A stretch of 64,000 nucleotides of DNA from contig FN649751.1 of the NCBI GenBank assembly GCA_000310025.1, forward strand, positions 5,624,150-5,688,149. The letters run 5' to 3'. This document shows positions 26,084 to 40,100 of the stretch, piece after piece. A program made the position numbers and the translations under genes. The DNA is from Ectocarpus siliculosus (taxonomy: Eukaryota; Sar; Phaeophyceae; Ectocarpales; Ectocarpaceae). How positions within the stretch are numbered: position 1 is the first letter of the stretch; each line of letters opens with the position of its first letter. The notes beneath the pieces were generated by a model. That model made no database searches, was not told the DNA's origin, and saw nothing but the letters and a program-made list of their open reading frames with translations.

Positions 26084-28064
26084 TCTCTCTCTTTCTCTCC
26101 CAGGTGATCTACGATTCCAAGGCAGTCTTCACGCCCACGACCGACGACCAACTTCGCCACTCAACATCACTCGCGGACTTCTGGGTCCGGCAGCGGCAGG
26201 ACGGCACGTTTTTCCTCATGCCGGAGGCATTGGCGGGCAAGGAGCTGGACATGGAAATGGTCCCCGATTGCCCCGATCTTGGCAGCAAGGAAGGCGGTGA
26301 AATTGTTTCCATGCTCCTTGGGGACGAGTACGACGATGAAGAGGATGCACGTTTCGCGCCACTGGAGGGGGAGATCGACCGCACGGACGCCGAGCGGAAA
26401 GCGGCGCGCTCTACGGAGGGGGTGAGTGGTAAACTTCCAACCATGTTACGCCAACGGTTTCGTTCGTTTGTGTTTCGGTTTGATTCCGTCGTCGACGTTC
26501 GTGTTTCGAAGGTGCCCAACTATTCGTTGGGTCTTGGGTCGTTCGCGTACTGTTGTAGGTTAGAGGTGGGCGGTTCGTTCCCTGGTTATGGACAACATGC
26601 TTAGCTTCGCCAGTACTTGCATGTTTGTAGGCGCCAGGCAACAAGCGCCGTCGGCGACGATTATGAAGTGTGTGCTCGGTCTGTAACACTTGTGTGTCAC
26701 TCATTCTGCGATATCGTATGTGAAGACGCCCTCAATGCAGCGAAACCAGAACGGCGATAACACGGAAACCCCCCAGTCCACTCGACGTCTGCATACAATA
26801 GCCACCTTCCCGTCTATGCTCTGTTCCTCCGTTAGCATCGTGCACAAGGTCGACCGTACTTACGAGGTTCCGAGTGCGTCTAGTAGTGTTTCTTTGCATG
26901 CATTCCCTGAATTCGTCGTGCACCCCCGACCTGTTTGGCGATTTCGTCAGTGGGATGCCGCGACAACTCACTCCCCCGGGGATGTGGGCGGAGGAAAAGC
27001 GATCGCAGATGACGACGATCAGCGGGACGTCGAAGGCCAGACCGGCGGTGCTCTGTGGGCCTCAACGGTAGACACGTGAGAGGCCTGCTTTGGTTTTGCG
27101 TCATGAACCGGACAACTTGTATCGGTTTCAGTCATTGCAAGTAATTCCAACGATCCGGTCCTCCGTTCCTACGAGGTTTTCGAGTCTAAATTTTAAGAAA
27201 GGTTAGGCGTTGCCTGAGAGCGAGTAGACCACAGGTTGTGTGTAGCTTAGCTGATTGGTTGCACGAAAAATGTGTCCGGTAGAGCGTTCCCGTTTGGTTC
27301 GCACATTATATGCGATTTCAACAACAGCCCACGTCTCGCAGATGTTGTCGGGACCGTGGAACGTGACGTGTTGGTGTACTCAGTACTAGATACGGATCTA
27401 CGGAGATCCAGGTTACCCCAATAGTCTAGGTACATCCTGCTCTCTTGCGAACCCTCAACGACCAAACCGACTGGGTCAGCAATACCGTGCTGCTGCTTGC
27501 CCGAACGCCTCCGTAAGTCTCCCGGCTTCGTCGACCCGCCCGTCGACCGATTCCCAAACGCCCTGCTCTTCGTCTCCCCGTCCGACCACAGCCTCTGTGC
27601 CGCGACCGCGACGTACGGAGTATCCGCTCTTCTGGCGGTGGCGGCGCGCTGGCAAGCTGGGGCCGGGAAGCCGTCTTACTTGGATCTCTTCGGCTCCGCG
27701 CGGAGCTTGTGGGAGTTCCTTCGGCTGACGAGCGTCATCGAAAAGGTGAACCTATGGTCTGTCGACGCGTGTGGCGCTGTGCGGCAAGGGTTTGCTACTC
27801 CGCCGGGGGATGGGTGTCCGCACCCGCCGACGTGGCTTTGGCGCGGAAACGAAAATGGGTGTCTCTTTTCTCTGCCGTCGTCACCATGCAAAGGGGTTAA
27901 GCGTTCTGAAGCCATCCGCGTTATCCGAATCCGATGCGAGATGGAGTACCCCCTTTTGAACGGAATCTCCCCGCTCTCTAAATGGTATTACTCGCCTGTG
28001 TGGTTGAATGAAGACTGAACGTGGCTCAGTCTCAAGCGCATGAAGCCCACACGCATTTTGGTCA

Positions 28065-28111
<47 letters not shown>

Positions 28112-31100
28112 CGCTGCGATAGGGCGATCTACAGTCAGCAGCCTTTTCAACGCTAAAGCAACACGTGGGCGAGCGCGTTGCGAGCGAAGGGGGAGGGGCA
28201 TTCGGCGGACGCCTTACGGGGCATGCGCTCGGTGCTCTGCGGAACCTCGCGGCACAGCCTAGAATCAAGGCCGTGGCACGTGTCTTCGAAACGCCCCACC
28301 CATATCAAAACAATATGGTGAGTGGGCACGCTTGAGAACGCGGTTTGTGTTGGCCACCACACCGTCGAAGACTAAATTATGGCTGCTGGGACGCGGTAAA
28401 ATTAGGGTTCTGAATCAATAGCGTTTTGACGCACAATTGACATGCCGACCGAAAAAATGTCAGGTACGTGCTGCTATGTACAGCAGTAGTCGGCGGCGAT
28501 GCGGGGAGAACGATTTCCACCAGCAGCACTGACGGCGGTGTCCCTTGTTTATTTTTCGTTTGGAGTTGTGAACCGGAGTCCTTTCCTCGCGTTCGGCGGA
28601 CGACCAAGTATTTTGTCGCTGTGCATTCGCGCTAACCTATGCAAGGATACCTGCGCGTTTCTGGACGCTTGGCTTCGTCCATGCCCCGGCATCCTTCCTC
28701 TCACGCAGAATGTGGAGTGGGACGTGTACCTGCCCGAAGCGAAGAGGATCAAGGTCGTCTTCGATCCTCGCTCTCGTACGGAAACCAGCTGCGACTGGGT
28801 GGACATCATCCTGCAGGACCCTGACGGCGCCGCTGTCCCTTCAATATTAAGTCGAGGGCTGCACCACCGCTTTCATGGGCAGGGCGGCCGCGAAAACTTC
28901 CCCGGTTTCGGCGGCCGCCTACCGCTGTGGCTTGAAGGGAACCGCTTCGTCGCTCGCTTCCAAAGCGACCCCACCGCCACTGATTGGGGGGTCCGCTTTA
29001 CTGCCTACGGGATACTCGACTGCGATGGGAGGGACAGCAGTGGTTGTAACGGCAATGGTACGGTAGTGGATGGGTTGAACGTTGATGATGCTTCGTGTGG
29101 CCCCACAAACGGGGCGGCGCAGGGCGTGGCCACACCGGCACCAACGGGCGTTGTGACCGGTACTACTACTGTGGCCGTTCCCACCTTAGTGGCAAAAGGA
29201 CGAGCAGGGGCCCGTGAGGTCGAGTTATGCTGCTGGGTTCTCGACTCGCTAAGTCGCGAGGGACATGCGATGCCCGAGGTGGCATCGCGCCTGTGCGACA
29301 ACAGCGCGTTGGAGGCGTTTGAGGCATGCCTGAAGACCTTTTCTCAGGAGCGGCGACTAAGCATCCTACGGTTCATCACCGGCATCGTTGCGAGAGTTGG
29401 ACCAACGGCGGGAGCGGAGGTGACGGCAGCGGGTTCCTCGGCCGTGGCTGACTCTCCGAACTCACGAGCATCGGCACACCCGTCGTACGCGGACACCTGT
29501 CGCCTGCTCCAGGCCGTCCTCTCGCTTGCCGAGACTCAACGAGCCATCGAAGATGGATGTTCGGTGGCATCACCGTACTTGCAAGGGCTTGTGGAGTGCA
29601 CCGTGGTTCTGCGCAATTTTCTGGTCGATTTCGCAGACTGGCCCAAGAGTCCAGGGCCTGAGAAAGACAGACTCGGCACACCTCCTCGGGCAGACCATGC
29701 TGCTGAGCGGGATGCCAAAGAGGCGGAGAGGCACTGTGATCTTTCACCGGGAGCCGAAACTGCTAACGCTTCACCTGCTGCTACTCGGGAGTCACCAAAG
29801 ACTTTGGAAAGGAAACTTTTGGGTGGTGGTGGTGCAGGGGCGGAGGCCGTTGAGGACGTGGCTTCAATCTGGTCAGCGCTGCGTGATTTTTCCCGGGGTA
29901 CGGCTCCAGGGCGTCTGCTGGTGAAGGATTTCCTGCCGATGTTGACCGAGGCCTGCTCGGTGATAGTCCAGAGCGCCCACCCCTTCGACCGGCTGGCGCA
30001 ACGCCGCGTCGTCTTGGTTCCAGGCGCGGTAGGGGTACAGGTGCGGTTCGACCACCGCACGGAAATGCGGCAGGACGACCGGATCGTCATCCGAGATCCA
30101 GCGCGTCGCCAGCCAGTGGCAGGAAGGTCGGTGGTTGCGACAACGCTCAGCCAACATGCCGACTCGGGCTGCTGGTCGGGGATCGGAAAAGACGCGCCGA
30201 TGGTCGAGAGTTGCAACCTGCTGCGCGATGGGGGTGAGTTGGGCTTCTCGGGACTGTCGGGTGGACGATCGGACGATCTCCCTCTCGTGTCGGTCGGCGA
30301 TCACGTCGTTCGCGGCCCTGACTGGGCGTTCGGGGATGAGGATTGCTCCGGAAGACAGCAGCAAGGGTCGTCGAGAATAGGGACAGATCCTTCCGCACAG
30401 GCCTCTGCTTCTTCTCGCTGCTCCCGGCCTCGAATTGGCGTCGTCGTTGCGCTAGAAAAATGGGGAGAACGCGACGCCGCTGGGGTTCGAGTGCGATGGG
30501 CAACGGAATACGTGGACACCGCCGCCGCCGCCGCCGCCGGAGCGAAGAGGGACCAAGGAAGAGAAGGGTTTGAAGCCCTCTACTGCGTGCAAAATCCGGC
30601 TCACGTGTGCGTCGTTGAGCGCGGGGGAGATGACCGGGCGCGGAGACCAATCGTCAGGGCAGGTTCCTCTGTTGAGGTAGAGGTCGTGCCGGGTGCGAGC
30701 GGCAAGGGTGATGAAACCACGCCCCCCACCTCTGGAAGTCCGAGCGACGCCCACTTGTTCCGCTTCGACGGAGAGTCAACCCACGTCGACCTGCCCAGCT
30801 ACCGAGGCATGCGCCTCGAGGGCGACTTCACGCTCGAAGTGTGGGCGTGGCTTGACCTCGGGTGCGCGCATGACGGGAAAACAAAGTGCGTTGTTTCGAG
30901 GGTGCTTCATCAGCCATACCACCAGGGCAGGCCCGCTGCCAAGGCGCGCCGGTCTCCTTCGGGAGAACACGCAAGGCGGGCGCCTTCTAGCTTGGCTACG
31001 GCTGACGGAAGCGAGCAACCAGGTAGTCCCCCCCCGGTTCATGTAAGAGTCGGCGCAGACGAGTCATCGGAAGACTTGGCTTGGTCCTCGCCCGTTTCTC

Positions 31101-34100
31101 CTCACGAAGTCCAAAGCCGTGCGCGCTCTGCCACTGGACCCTCAATACCAGGCGGGGTTGTAGCTGCAGGAGCCGCGGCGCCACCGCGAGTCGATGGCGG
31201 CTTGTCGCCGATGGAAGGCACAAGACTTGTCTCCCCGCCCGCATCGTCGCCTGGCAACGCTCATGTTGGGGTGAAAGAAGTGGACCAGCACGGGGCCGAC
31301 GAAGTGGGTCGGGGAGGGGCGGGGTGGGAGCGGGTCCGCCTTGAGAAGGGGTTAACGTCGGCGAGCGGTGCCGTCAACGGCTTCGCAGACGGTGGGTTAC
31401 CGCAGCCCTTGCTGCCAAGCGGTGGAACTGGTGCAGGTGATAACGAGCGAGGGGACGAGGAGAAAACAGACAGATACGCGTGCGGAGAAGAGTCAATTTT
31501 TGTCGAAGGTGACGACGGGATCGAGGAGAGTGAGGACGACGAGAACGACTGCGAGGTAAGCGAAGATGGGCGAATTGGCCGAGCGACGGCTGCTGCTAGC
31601 AGGGTGTTTCGGGGATGGCGCTCTTTGGCGCGTAGCTCACGCTGGTGCTTTTGCACGAGTTTTGAGAACGTCGTGTGTACGAGCTGTTATACATGTAGGA
31701 ATTGCCGCACAACACCTGGACGGGCATCAAGCAATCGAGAAGAAACAGGAACAACGCTGCCCCCGCTCCCCGCCGCCCTTCCGGGTCTTTAGGTGCGCGA
31801 GGATAACGGCCGTGCCAACAGCTACGAGGCCGATGACAATGGGAAGTTAAGCCTAAGCTTCGAAGACGCTGTGCCGAGTGCCCCGCAGGATGTTGTCATC
31901 TCCAGCGTCACGGACAGCAGCATCAAAATGAGTTGGTCCCCCCCAACTCGTGTTGGCCGCCCAGCGCTCCACAGGTGTATTACCTGTCAAAGGCGGTGGA
32001 TGTCTTCGAGTGTATTTGTTCGCACATGTTGGATTTGTTCTGATTCTCGTTCGTTCTCGATGCTGGCTGTTGTTGAGGTTCCTCGCTTGGATGACAAGGA
32101 AGCTTGTGTGTTTTCTGCTATTGGTAGTACAGCTCTACCTGGATGGCTTTGACCTGTTCTCCCCTTGCCATGTGATGCCTTGGTACTTCTGGCAAGCTGT
32201 GCTTATATCCTACCCTGTTTTGAAAGTTTCCCCGACTTGATCTCGCCGGCTGCCTGTGATGGTTGGCTCTTGCCTGCTCGTACTGACACGACACAGCTAT
32301 ATCATCTGCCTTGATGATGTGGAGATTGCCTCTGTGGGTGCTGACACGCTGGAGTTCTCCAACACCAACCGTCCACCGGGGTCGTTGTGCACCTACAGGT
32401 GAACTGCTGTATGTGGTGTGTCGTTCATCCTCGAGTCAGTGTCATTCCCCTTTATTTCCCTCTTTGACAAGTCTGGGCGTATTTTCAACCCAACAGTCGC
32501 TTAGGCACCTCCAGTTAGTGCTGTGTGGCGTTCGTCGGCACCTCATATCCTGTTTTCCACACACCCCCCCTCCCGTTCCGCAGCGTGGCCGCTCGTGGGG
32601 CAGCGGGTACGAGCCCCTGCTGTGCACCGGTTGTAGCGGGCACAACCACAGAGGACGACACGAGAACGCAACTGGCGCTTTGGGTAGGGGGTCGGGGCGA
32701 GATAGAATTTTCCATGGAGAACGAGCGCGGGAAGGGTGTTCTCCTCGGAGCAGGACAGTTTCGGGAGGGCATGTGGACGCACATGGCCGTTTCCGTGGAA
32801 GGCCGTAGGGTAGGTTCTCTGCGCGCAAAGACCGTTCGCGGTGCGGCGCCCTCAGCACTTGACTGAAACGCGGAAACGACATACACATTCCGTTTACGGT
32901 TTTTCAGCTGTTTTAACCCGTGGCGTTTGGTTTCTTGTGCAGAACTCAACAACGTCGCTTTACGGTACGAAGCAAGGGACGCCGTTTCTTCACAGTTTTC
33001 TTTGTTCTCCGGCGGGATACTGTGCTTTAGGTGTCGTGGGCTTGCTGGTGGAATCACGTGGCTCCTCCGATATTGGAGGCTTCCATCCCGCACCCCCTTT
33101 TCTTGCCGTGTGGAAGCCCTTTTATCGTGCTGGCATCACCCCCCACTTTTCTCCTTCCCCCGGTTTCCCCTCCGTCCTAGGTTTCGATGTTTGTCGACGG
33201 CGAGCGTCGAGCATCCGGCACGTTTGTGGGCCACCGGCTCTTCTCCGGCTCTCCATCTCTCTCTGCCTACGACCACCAACACCAACACCAGCATCGTCGG
33301 CCGAGCGCAGAACCTCTACGCCTGGGAAGCAGAGGCGCGCAAGACTTCTGGCGTGGCCGCCTTTGCGGGATGAGGGTGTGGGGCGCAGCGTCACAAGCCT
33401 TGGACATAAGACGGAGATTTTCCTCCCTTCCCTCGGCGAGCTTTGTCCGTCCTGCACCGCCGTCTTCCTTTGGCGTCGAAGTTCCTGGCACCCAAAAAAC
33501 GATTTGCAGGCTCCGGTTGCACGCTCCCTTGCCGGACCCGTCGGATGGTGAGGTATACCTTACGCCGCCAGGGGCTCCTGTGCGTGATCGGGAAAGGAAA
33601 GCCTACTACGAGGTCCGTTACTTGCAGGGTGTGTGTCGATCCAAGGGAGAGGCCCCTGTTCGTACTCTAGGCGGATGTGGTACGTACTAGTTTTCAGCGT
33701 TTGTGTATGGGAAAATGCTTCTGCGTGGACCAGCTGTTTCTAGGCAGAGTTGCTGTGTTGGCTGCACCCGAAACCTGTGCGGGAAGTAAACCATGTGTGG
33801 TTGACCTACCGCCCGTCTCGTACTCTGCGTACATTGGTTGATGTGTCTTTGCAGCCCGACAGCTACTTGTTTCTGCAGCGCATATATCGTACGAGGATCA
33901 CCCTGCCTTGAACCGGGGAGGTTCACATATCTCCTGTTCTTCACAGCTCGGGCGGCAGCACCTTTTTACCGGCCGCTCCCTTCCTGTCGACCCGCCCCTC
34001 CCGCTTTAGGTGGTCCTACGATCCGGCGGGTGCATGCAGATTGGCTGGGCGCTCCCCTCTTCCTGCCCTTCCTCTCACATCCTAGCGGTGGGCGCCGACG

Positions 34101-37100
34101 ACAAGAGCTGGGCTGTTGATGGCAAACGGTCCGCCAAGTGGCACGGCAACGTCTTGCCGGCTCCTTCTCCCGCCTACGCGCATGGTGTGCCGCACGGGGC
34201 GGACTGGGAGTGGGCAGCAGGGGACACGATTGGCTGTGCTGTCGATCTCGACGAGGGGGTAATGTCGTTCAGGTGAGAGCGCGGGAGTACTCTCTCTCCA
34301 GGGAGACGAAGCTGTCGGTGGTGGTGCAAAGGTGCTCAGCGGGCGCTTGAGTCCGGGGGGGCACTACTCTGAGAACATGCCTAGCTCTGGGAACTTTGTC
34401 AGCTCCAACCTTTTTGAACGATTACGTAGACGAACGACAGCGGCAGTGTAGTCTCTATGGAAATCGTGATGCAAAGTTCTGCTTATTTTTTCTGATGAAT
34501 AGTGGACTGCAATTCCAAGAAATTGTTTCAATAATCTTCAATGATACGGTCTCTCTGCATATTGTCATCTCCCCTCCTTCCCACTGACCCGTCAAAACCA
34601 ACCGGTGGTCGAATCTTCCCTCAGCCACAACGGACGAAACCTGGGAGAGGCATTCAACCGCGCAACCACAGGCCGTGGTGTCGGTCGATACCGAGTCATC
34701 GCACCCCGCGGCGTCGAGTGCCGACTTGGTGTCGACGAACAGTCTCCAGTGGTTGAAACTTACCCCGCAGGAACCGTGCTGCAAGTCTCCCGACTCGAAC
34801 GATTATCAAGAGGGGGACGCTTGCGCTTGCGCACAGCCGCGGGTTGGGTTGCCGAGAGGGATGTTGATGATCCGGACGACTTCCACTTGGAGCGTCTAGA
34901 GCGAGATACGAGCGACTCTGCCGACTACGGTACCGGTCCCGAGCGCTGCGTATTTGTGGACGTGCTAAGAAGTGCTTCTGAGTCGGCGGCGCCTGGGAGA
35001 GGCAGAGAGGGCTGCCTCCGGCCCGTCACGCCTCTCCACGAGTGCAAGGACATTGCCGTCGGAGAGGGTTGGTCCGACGTGGTTGCTACCCCGGAGGGTT
35101 CGGCAGATGGATGCTTGGTGACCGCCGCACATACCCAAGACGCGACGCCAGGCAAGGGCCAGCCGCCACCAACGCGGAGCTTGCTCACGAGAGGCGTGAA
35201 CGTCGGGACCGCGGACGTGGCGACCTTCTTCATCGAACTCTTCGTGCCGGCTTGCGAGCCCGCCGCCACCGACGCTTTTGACGGAGGAAGATGGGCATGG
35301 GGTGTGGTCTTGGCTGACTTCAACGCCTATCTCACGACCCAGTGCAGGGCGACCAGCACCACGCGGGATGGCGGCGGCGGCGGCGGCGGCGGCAGCTCTG
35401 GCGACGAAACGGTTGCACCGGGGCATGAGGTCGCTTTAGATGGTGACAAGGACCGCCGCCAGAGCACTGCTGGAGGGTCGCTGCACGTCGTTGTCGACGG
35501 CCCGGGCGGCGTCTTCCACGCCATACCCGTGTGCTCGGCGTTCCGGGGGCGGTGGATGAACATGAGGATAGTGGCCCACAGGTCGGGAGAGTCCTTGCTC
35601 GTTTGCACTCCAGGTGCCGAACAGCCCCACGACCACCAGCAAGCCACCGATAGCGATGCCACCAGCGCGATACCCCGGGATCACGAAGACGCGTCGGTTT
35701 CGACGTCGACCAAGGCAGGGGCTGGACACCAGCAGCATAGACTCAGGTGCGGATTTTCAAACCCTCGGTTTTTTCGAGGAGAACGCTTGGGGAGTATCGG
35801 TCTCTACAGCGAGCGGAGCCAGGGCGACGGCGTTGGTGGCTATCCCTTCCTGGCGAGACATGCCGCTATTCTCTTGGGTTCGTTGGAACATCAGCCCCCG
35901 CCGGCGTTGCAACGCCTCAGGGATCTGGAACGCCTCGTGTCGGCGGCACACCGTCGACGGATGGAGGAGCCCACGGCTCGTCCGTCGCTCGTCTTGGCAC
36001 GGCAGCGGCTGCGCCAGATTTGGTCGGGAGAGGTCCCGCCGCCCGTACCTCATTCTACCACCGCAGGCATCACCACCGAGGTTGGAGCTTCCGCTGCCAC
36101 CGCGAATGGATTTCCGCCGCAAGGGAGGACAACCACTCACTCGACGCTGATAGTGCGGCACCCTTTGCTCTCCCCGGGGCGAGTTGCTCTCGGCACCACG
36201 GTTTCTCTCTCCCGGAACTGTACTGGAACCACCACACCACGCCCCACCCACGGAAATGATGGCGATGTCGGGCCGGCGCAAAGGCGGTCTGTCACGGCGT
36301 GGGAGCACCCTGGGCTGCAAACGCCCGCGAGGTTCGAGCCGGTGCCGCTGCCGGCTGGGTTGTCAACGCGGACGGTGGCTGGCGGACGAGGGTTGTGGGC
36401 GTGGGCCCCCGTGCCGCGGTCGGAGGCGTTCTTGGCGATGGGCTTGGTGTTTACGGCGGAACCGGAGCCGCCGTCGTTGACGGACGTGCGCTGCGCGCGG
36501 AAGGAGCTTGTGGTCAACGCCCAGCCACACAAATGCAAGGTGAGATGGACTTTTTTTGTATTGTTCCGTGTATATATCATGTGGCAAAGTGGCGTTTTGG
36601 CAACACTTGATTGCTCTGAATACGTGTTCGCGATGTTGGTGGATGATGTTAACATCAGGTTCGATGGCTACGAGTCGCGTTTGGGCAACGTTCAACAGGC
36701 TGGAGGTAACCTTGCGAGGCGCGCACCGATCATCTACCGTTGAAAATAAGTCGTGCTCGGTTTCGAACGACCCAAGACAAATTTCCCTCTCCCGCCGTTC
36801 CTACCCGCTACCGTCGCTACTCAGGCCGTGACGCTGCAGCGAACGACGGAGCAACCAGGCGAACAACGCGGTGTCGAAGACACTGACCAATGCTGCGAGG
36901 AAATCATCATCGTGGAGGAAATGGGGGTGTGCGTCCCCAAGAACGGGTCGGCATGGGGCCTGTCCCCGCGTGTTGTTCTCGGAGACACGGGCACCAATCT
37001 CGGCCGGCGCCAGCCCCGGTGGGACGGCCTCATGCCCTCGATCAGCGGGACGGCAGGACAAGGAATGGTGGTAAATATCGGGCATCTACCCTTCCGCTAC

Positions 37101-40100
37101 CCGATGAACGGCTATGCTCCCGTGTCGCAGGTGGCTCACGCCGACGCACGTTTCGTGCTGCAAGTCTACGACGACGCAAATAGAATGTGGCAGGACGTTC
37201 GGCCTAGGTAAGCAAGACCCGACAGTCATTTTTTTTTATTGCTGTGAAAAATCGTGATGAGGTCATCACGTAGTGATAGGCGCGTACAGGGATGTTAGTT
37301 TTCAGGAGTAAGATTATTTATTTTTGACCACCCGAATGAATTTAGGATTCAACGAGGGAAGTAATGATTTACGCCCCAATGCCTTCTCGGCTCGTTTGTC
37401 ACAACTCCCACCAATCCAACGCTGCGACTCGTTACTTGGTGGCTGCTCCCTGTGTGGCGTTTATCGGTTTTCAGCCACGGCTTGATGGACGGAAGAGCGC
37501 CACCGCGCGCGCCAGAGCTGATCGGCAGCTGGTCGCTTTGCGCTCGCACCAGTGCCACGGACACCGCAGACGGCAGATATCTCGCAAACGACGTCTTCGT
37601 CGAATTCGCAGCCCACACGCCGCCGCCATCCGCCCACAACAGCAGCGGTGGTGACGGCAAGTTGGTGAGGTTGCCGCCAGCCCGGGCCGGCGGCACTCTG
37701 GAGGCTGCGGCGCCTGGGGGGCCGCCGATGCCGAAAGAGGAGCAAGAGGTATGGGGTTTGAGCTTGACGGTTAGCCCGCTGTTCCCTTCGGAGTTTGCCG
37801 ACGCGCACCCTTGGATCGGACAGCGGTTTGAGACGTTCGCGGCTCTCGTGTGGGGAGAGCAAGGGCAAGCGCTTGCTTCGAACGCGGAGTTGGTCAGGTA
37901 AGGCTTGGTGGCGTTGTTCCGTGGTCGTATGATCACCATTTCTCGCAGACTCACGCCGCCGCCGCCGCGACAAGAATCGCAGAAACAAGTTTAGTCCAAC
38001 GCGTTCCAGTAATTACGTTGTTGCTGTAGGCGTGTCGAGCACGCTATTCTCGACTTATTGCGCTAAATATGTGCAAACCCTAGATTCAGAGCAGACTTGC
38101 CGCCGCATGCATATCCTGCGAGGTCAATCAACGCGGCCGCTGCAACACAAGTAAGGCCTCGAGATTCTTTGGCTCTACTTCGCCCACTCCCTCTCCCCCC
38201 GCCCCTGCTCACCGTGATGCCGGCTTTTAACTCAGGTATGTAAATGCCGTTGCATCACGGAAGGGGCTATCGAAGGAGGCGCTGCTCACCTGCGACTGGG
38301 CGGCGTTGCAGCCCCCCGGCACAGACCTCGCAGACTGGCCGCTGCTGCAGTCAATGGCGGCGTCGCGAACGGCGGCAACGGTGGCTACAGCCTATGTCGT
38401 TTCCCCAAGGCCTTCTTCCGGCGACGGAGGAGGAGGCGTGGAGGAGACGAAGCAAAGCGACCCGCCCGGAGGTGCCCGTCAAGGCGTCGTCGCCGCTATG
38501 GACGACAACGACGGGCGGTACGACGAGTGGGTAGTGGCGAAGGCCGTCGCCTCCGGCCCGGAGAGGAGGGGCGTGAGGGTAAGGAAAACGCCTGTCGAGT
38601 ACGGGAATGTGTTGTGGCGTCTCCCGTCCGGACAAGCGGCGCGACTTCTGCCGCCGCTGCCGCCGCCGCCGCCGGGAGGACGGGGGACAAGCGAGAGCTC
38701 GACGGGCGGGGCAGGGTGGAGACGTGTTCGCGGCGCGGGGGGTGACACGGGGTGGCTGCCCATTACCTCTATAGACGCCACGGGGTCCCCGGTACCGTCT
38801 CCGCTTGAACGCGTCTGGGCGCGTAGGTTCATCCTGGATTGGTTCTCTCCGGAGGCGGCGGGATGGCCAAGAGGCGAGGAAGGCGACAACGAGGGCGGGT
38901 TGGAAGCGCGTGCAGCAGCATCAAGCCTTGACGTTAAGGAAGGTGCGTTTTGGCTCCCGTTGAGGAGACGAGCCTCCGCGCCGGCGGCAGGCGGCGACGA
39001 CGGCGCCGCCGTGAGGAGTCATTCCCCGATTTCCGCCGCACGTCTCCTGGGGAACAGCGACGCCCTCTTGTTGAGCGCGGTCGATGCTGGGGGCGGCGAC
39101 GACAGAGGAACCTTGCTCGTCACAGGGAAGTGGACAGTTGGGTTGGTGACGGACATGCTCACCGTCACGACAAGGACAAGCGGTTGCACGAGGATAGAAG
39201 TTCCGCCTGTCGCACGGGACGGCAGCGCTAGCAGCGTCGGGGGAAAGGCGGAACAGACGGCAGACCCCTTGCCCGTGCTCGTCGATGGGCTCGTCTTCGG
39301 CTTCCGGGCGGTGGATGGCCTCCTCGTTGTAACCCGGGCGTTTCCGACGGCCACCGGGGAGGGAACGCTGCAATACGGGCAGCGCGTGGAGCAACAGGCC
39401 TTAGCGTGGCTGGGAGGGCTAGACGAGGGGGCGGAGGTTTCTTTCTCGATTGTCGACAGCGGCCAAGATGTCGTGTTCAGCTGCAGAGAGGTCGGCGCAC
39501 CCCGACGGACGGCCACGGTCCGAACGAAGTGTAGGGACACGTGGGGCCGTGGGCGGGTGGCCCTCGGATGTCGAAGTGTGAAGACAGAGTCCTCCACCAG
39601 CGGGTGGGTCCGCGTGACGAGCCAGGCACACGGCGCCACGGTACGTTCCGGCAGGAGCATCGACGCCGACGGGGTAGTGGGTCGAATCCCCTGCGGGACG
39701 GTGGTACCCTTCGACAGCGCGGTCTTGTACCACTCTCCCGGGGCTCCAGATCGCGTCGGCATCGAACCGGTGATTCGTTACCGGTGCTTGGCGACTGCAA
39801 CGACGCCGGCGGGCTGGATCAGCGAGCGGGGAAGGTAAGCGCAGCCACCATTTTCTTGGAAGACCCATATCCGCAGACCACTGCTTGTAGTATCACAGAG
39901 ACCTCAACAGTCATATTTTGTTCTCGCATTGATCACTCTCCCTCCCTGCTTTTCGTCTCCGTCCGTAGGTACGCCAATCACCCGTATCGCATCTGTGAGC
40001 AGATTCTCGCACGGCCGCAGCAAACCCCCGCGTCCATCTCGCACGTCTCGGTTGCAAGAGTTCAATCACCGGCATCCTTTGTTGGTGGGGACACTCTAGC

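Noticed and set aside
25805-26300. Open frames with long Ser-Leu or Arg-Glu runs over the CT tracts (also near 13.7, 28.1, 47.9, 48.7 and 49.3 kb)
   Set aside because: They are translations of (CT)n or (GA)n microsatellites and overlap splice acceptors or introns of real genes.
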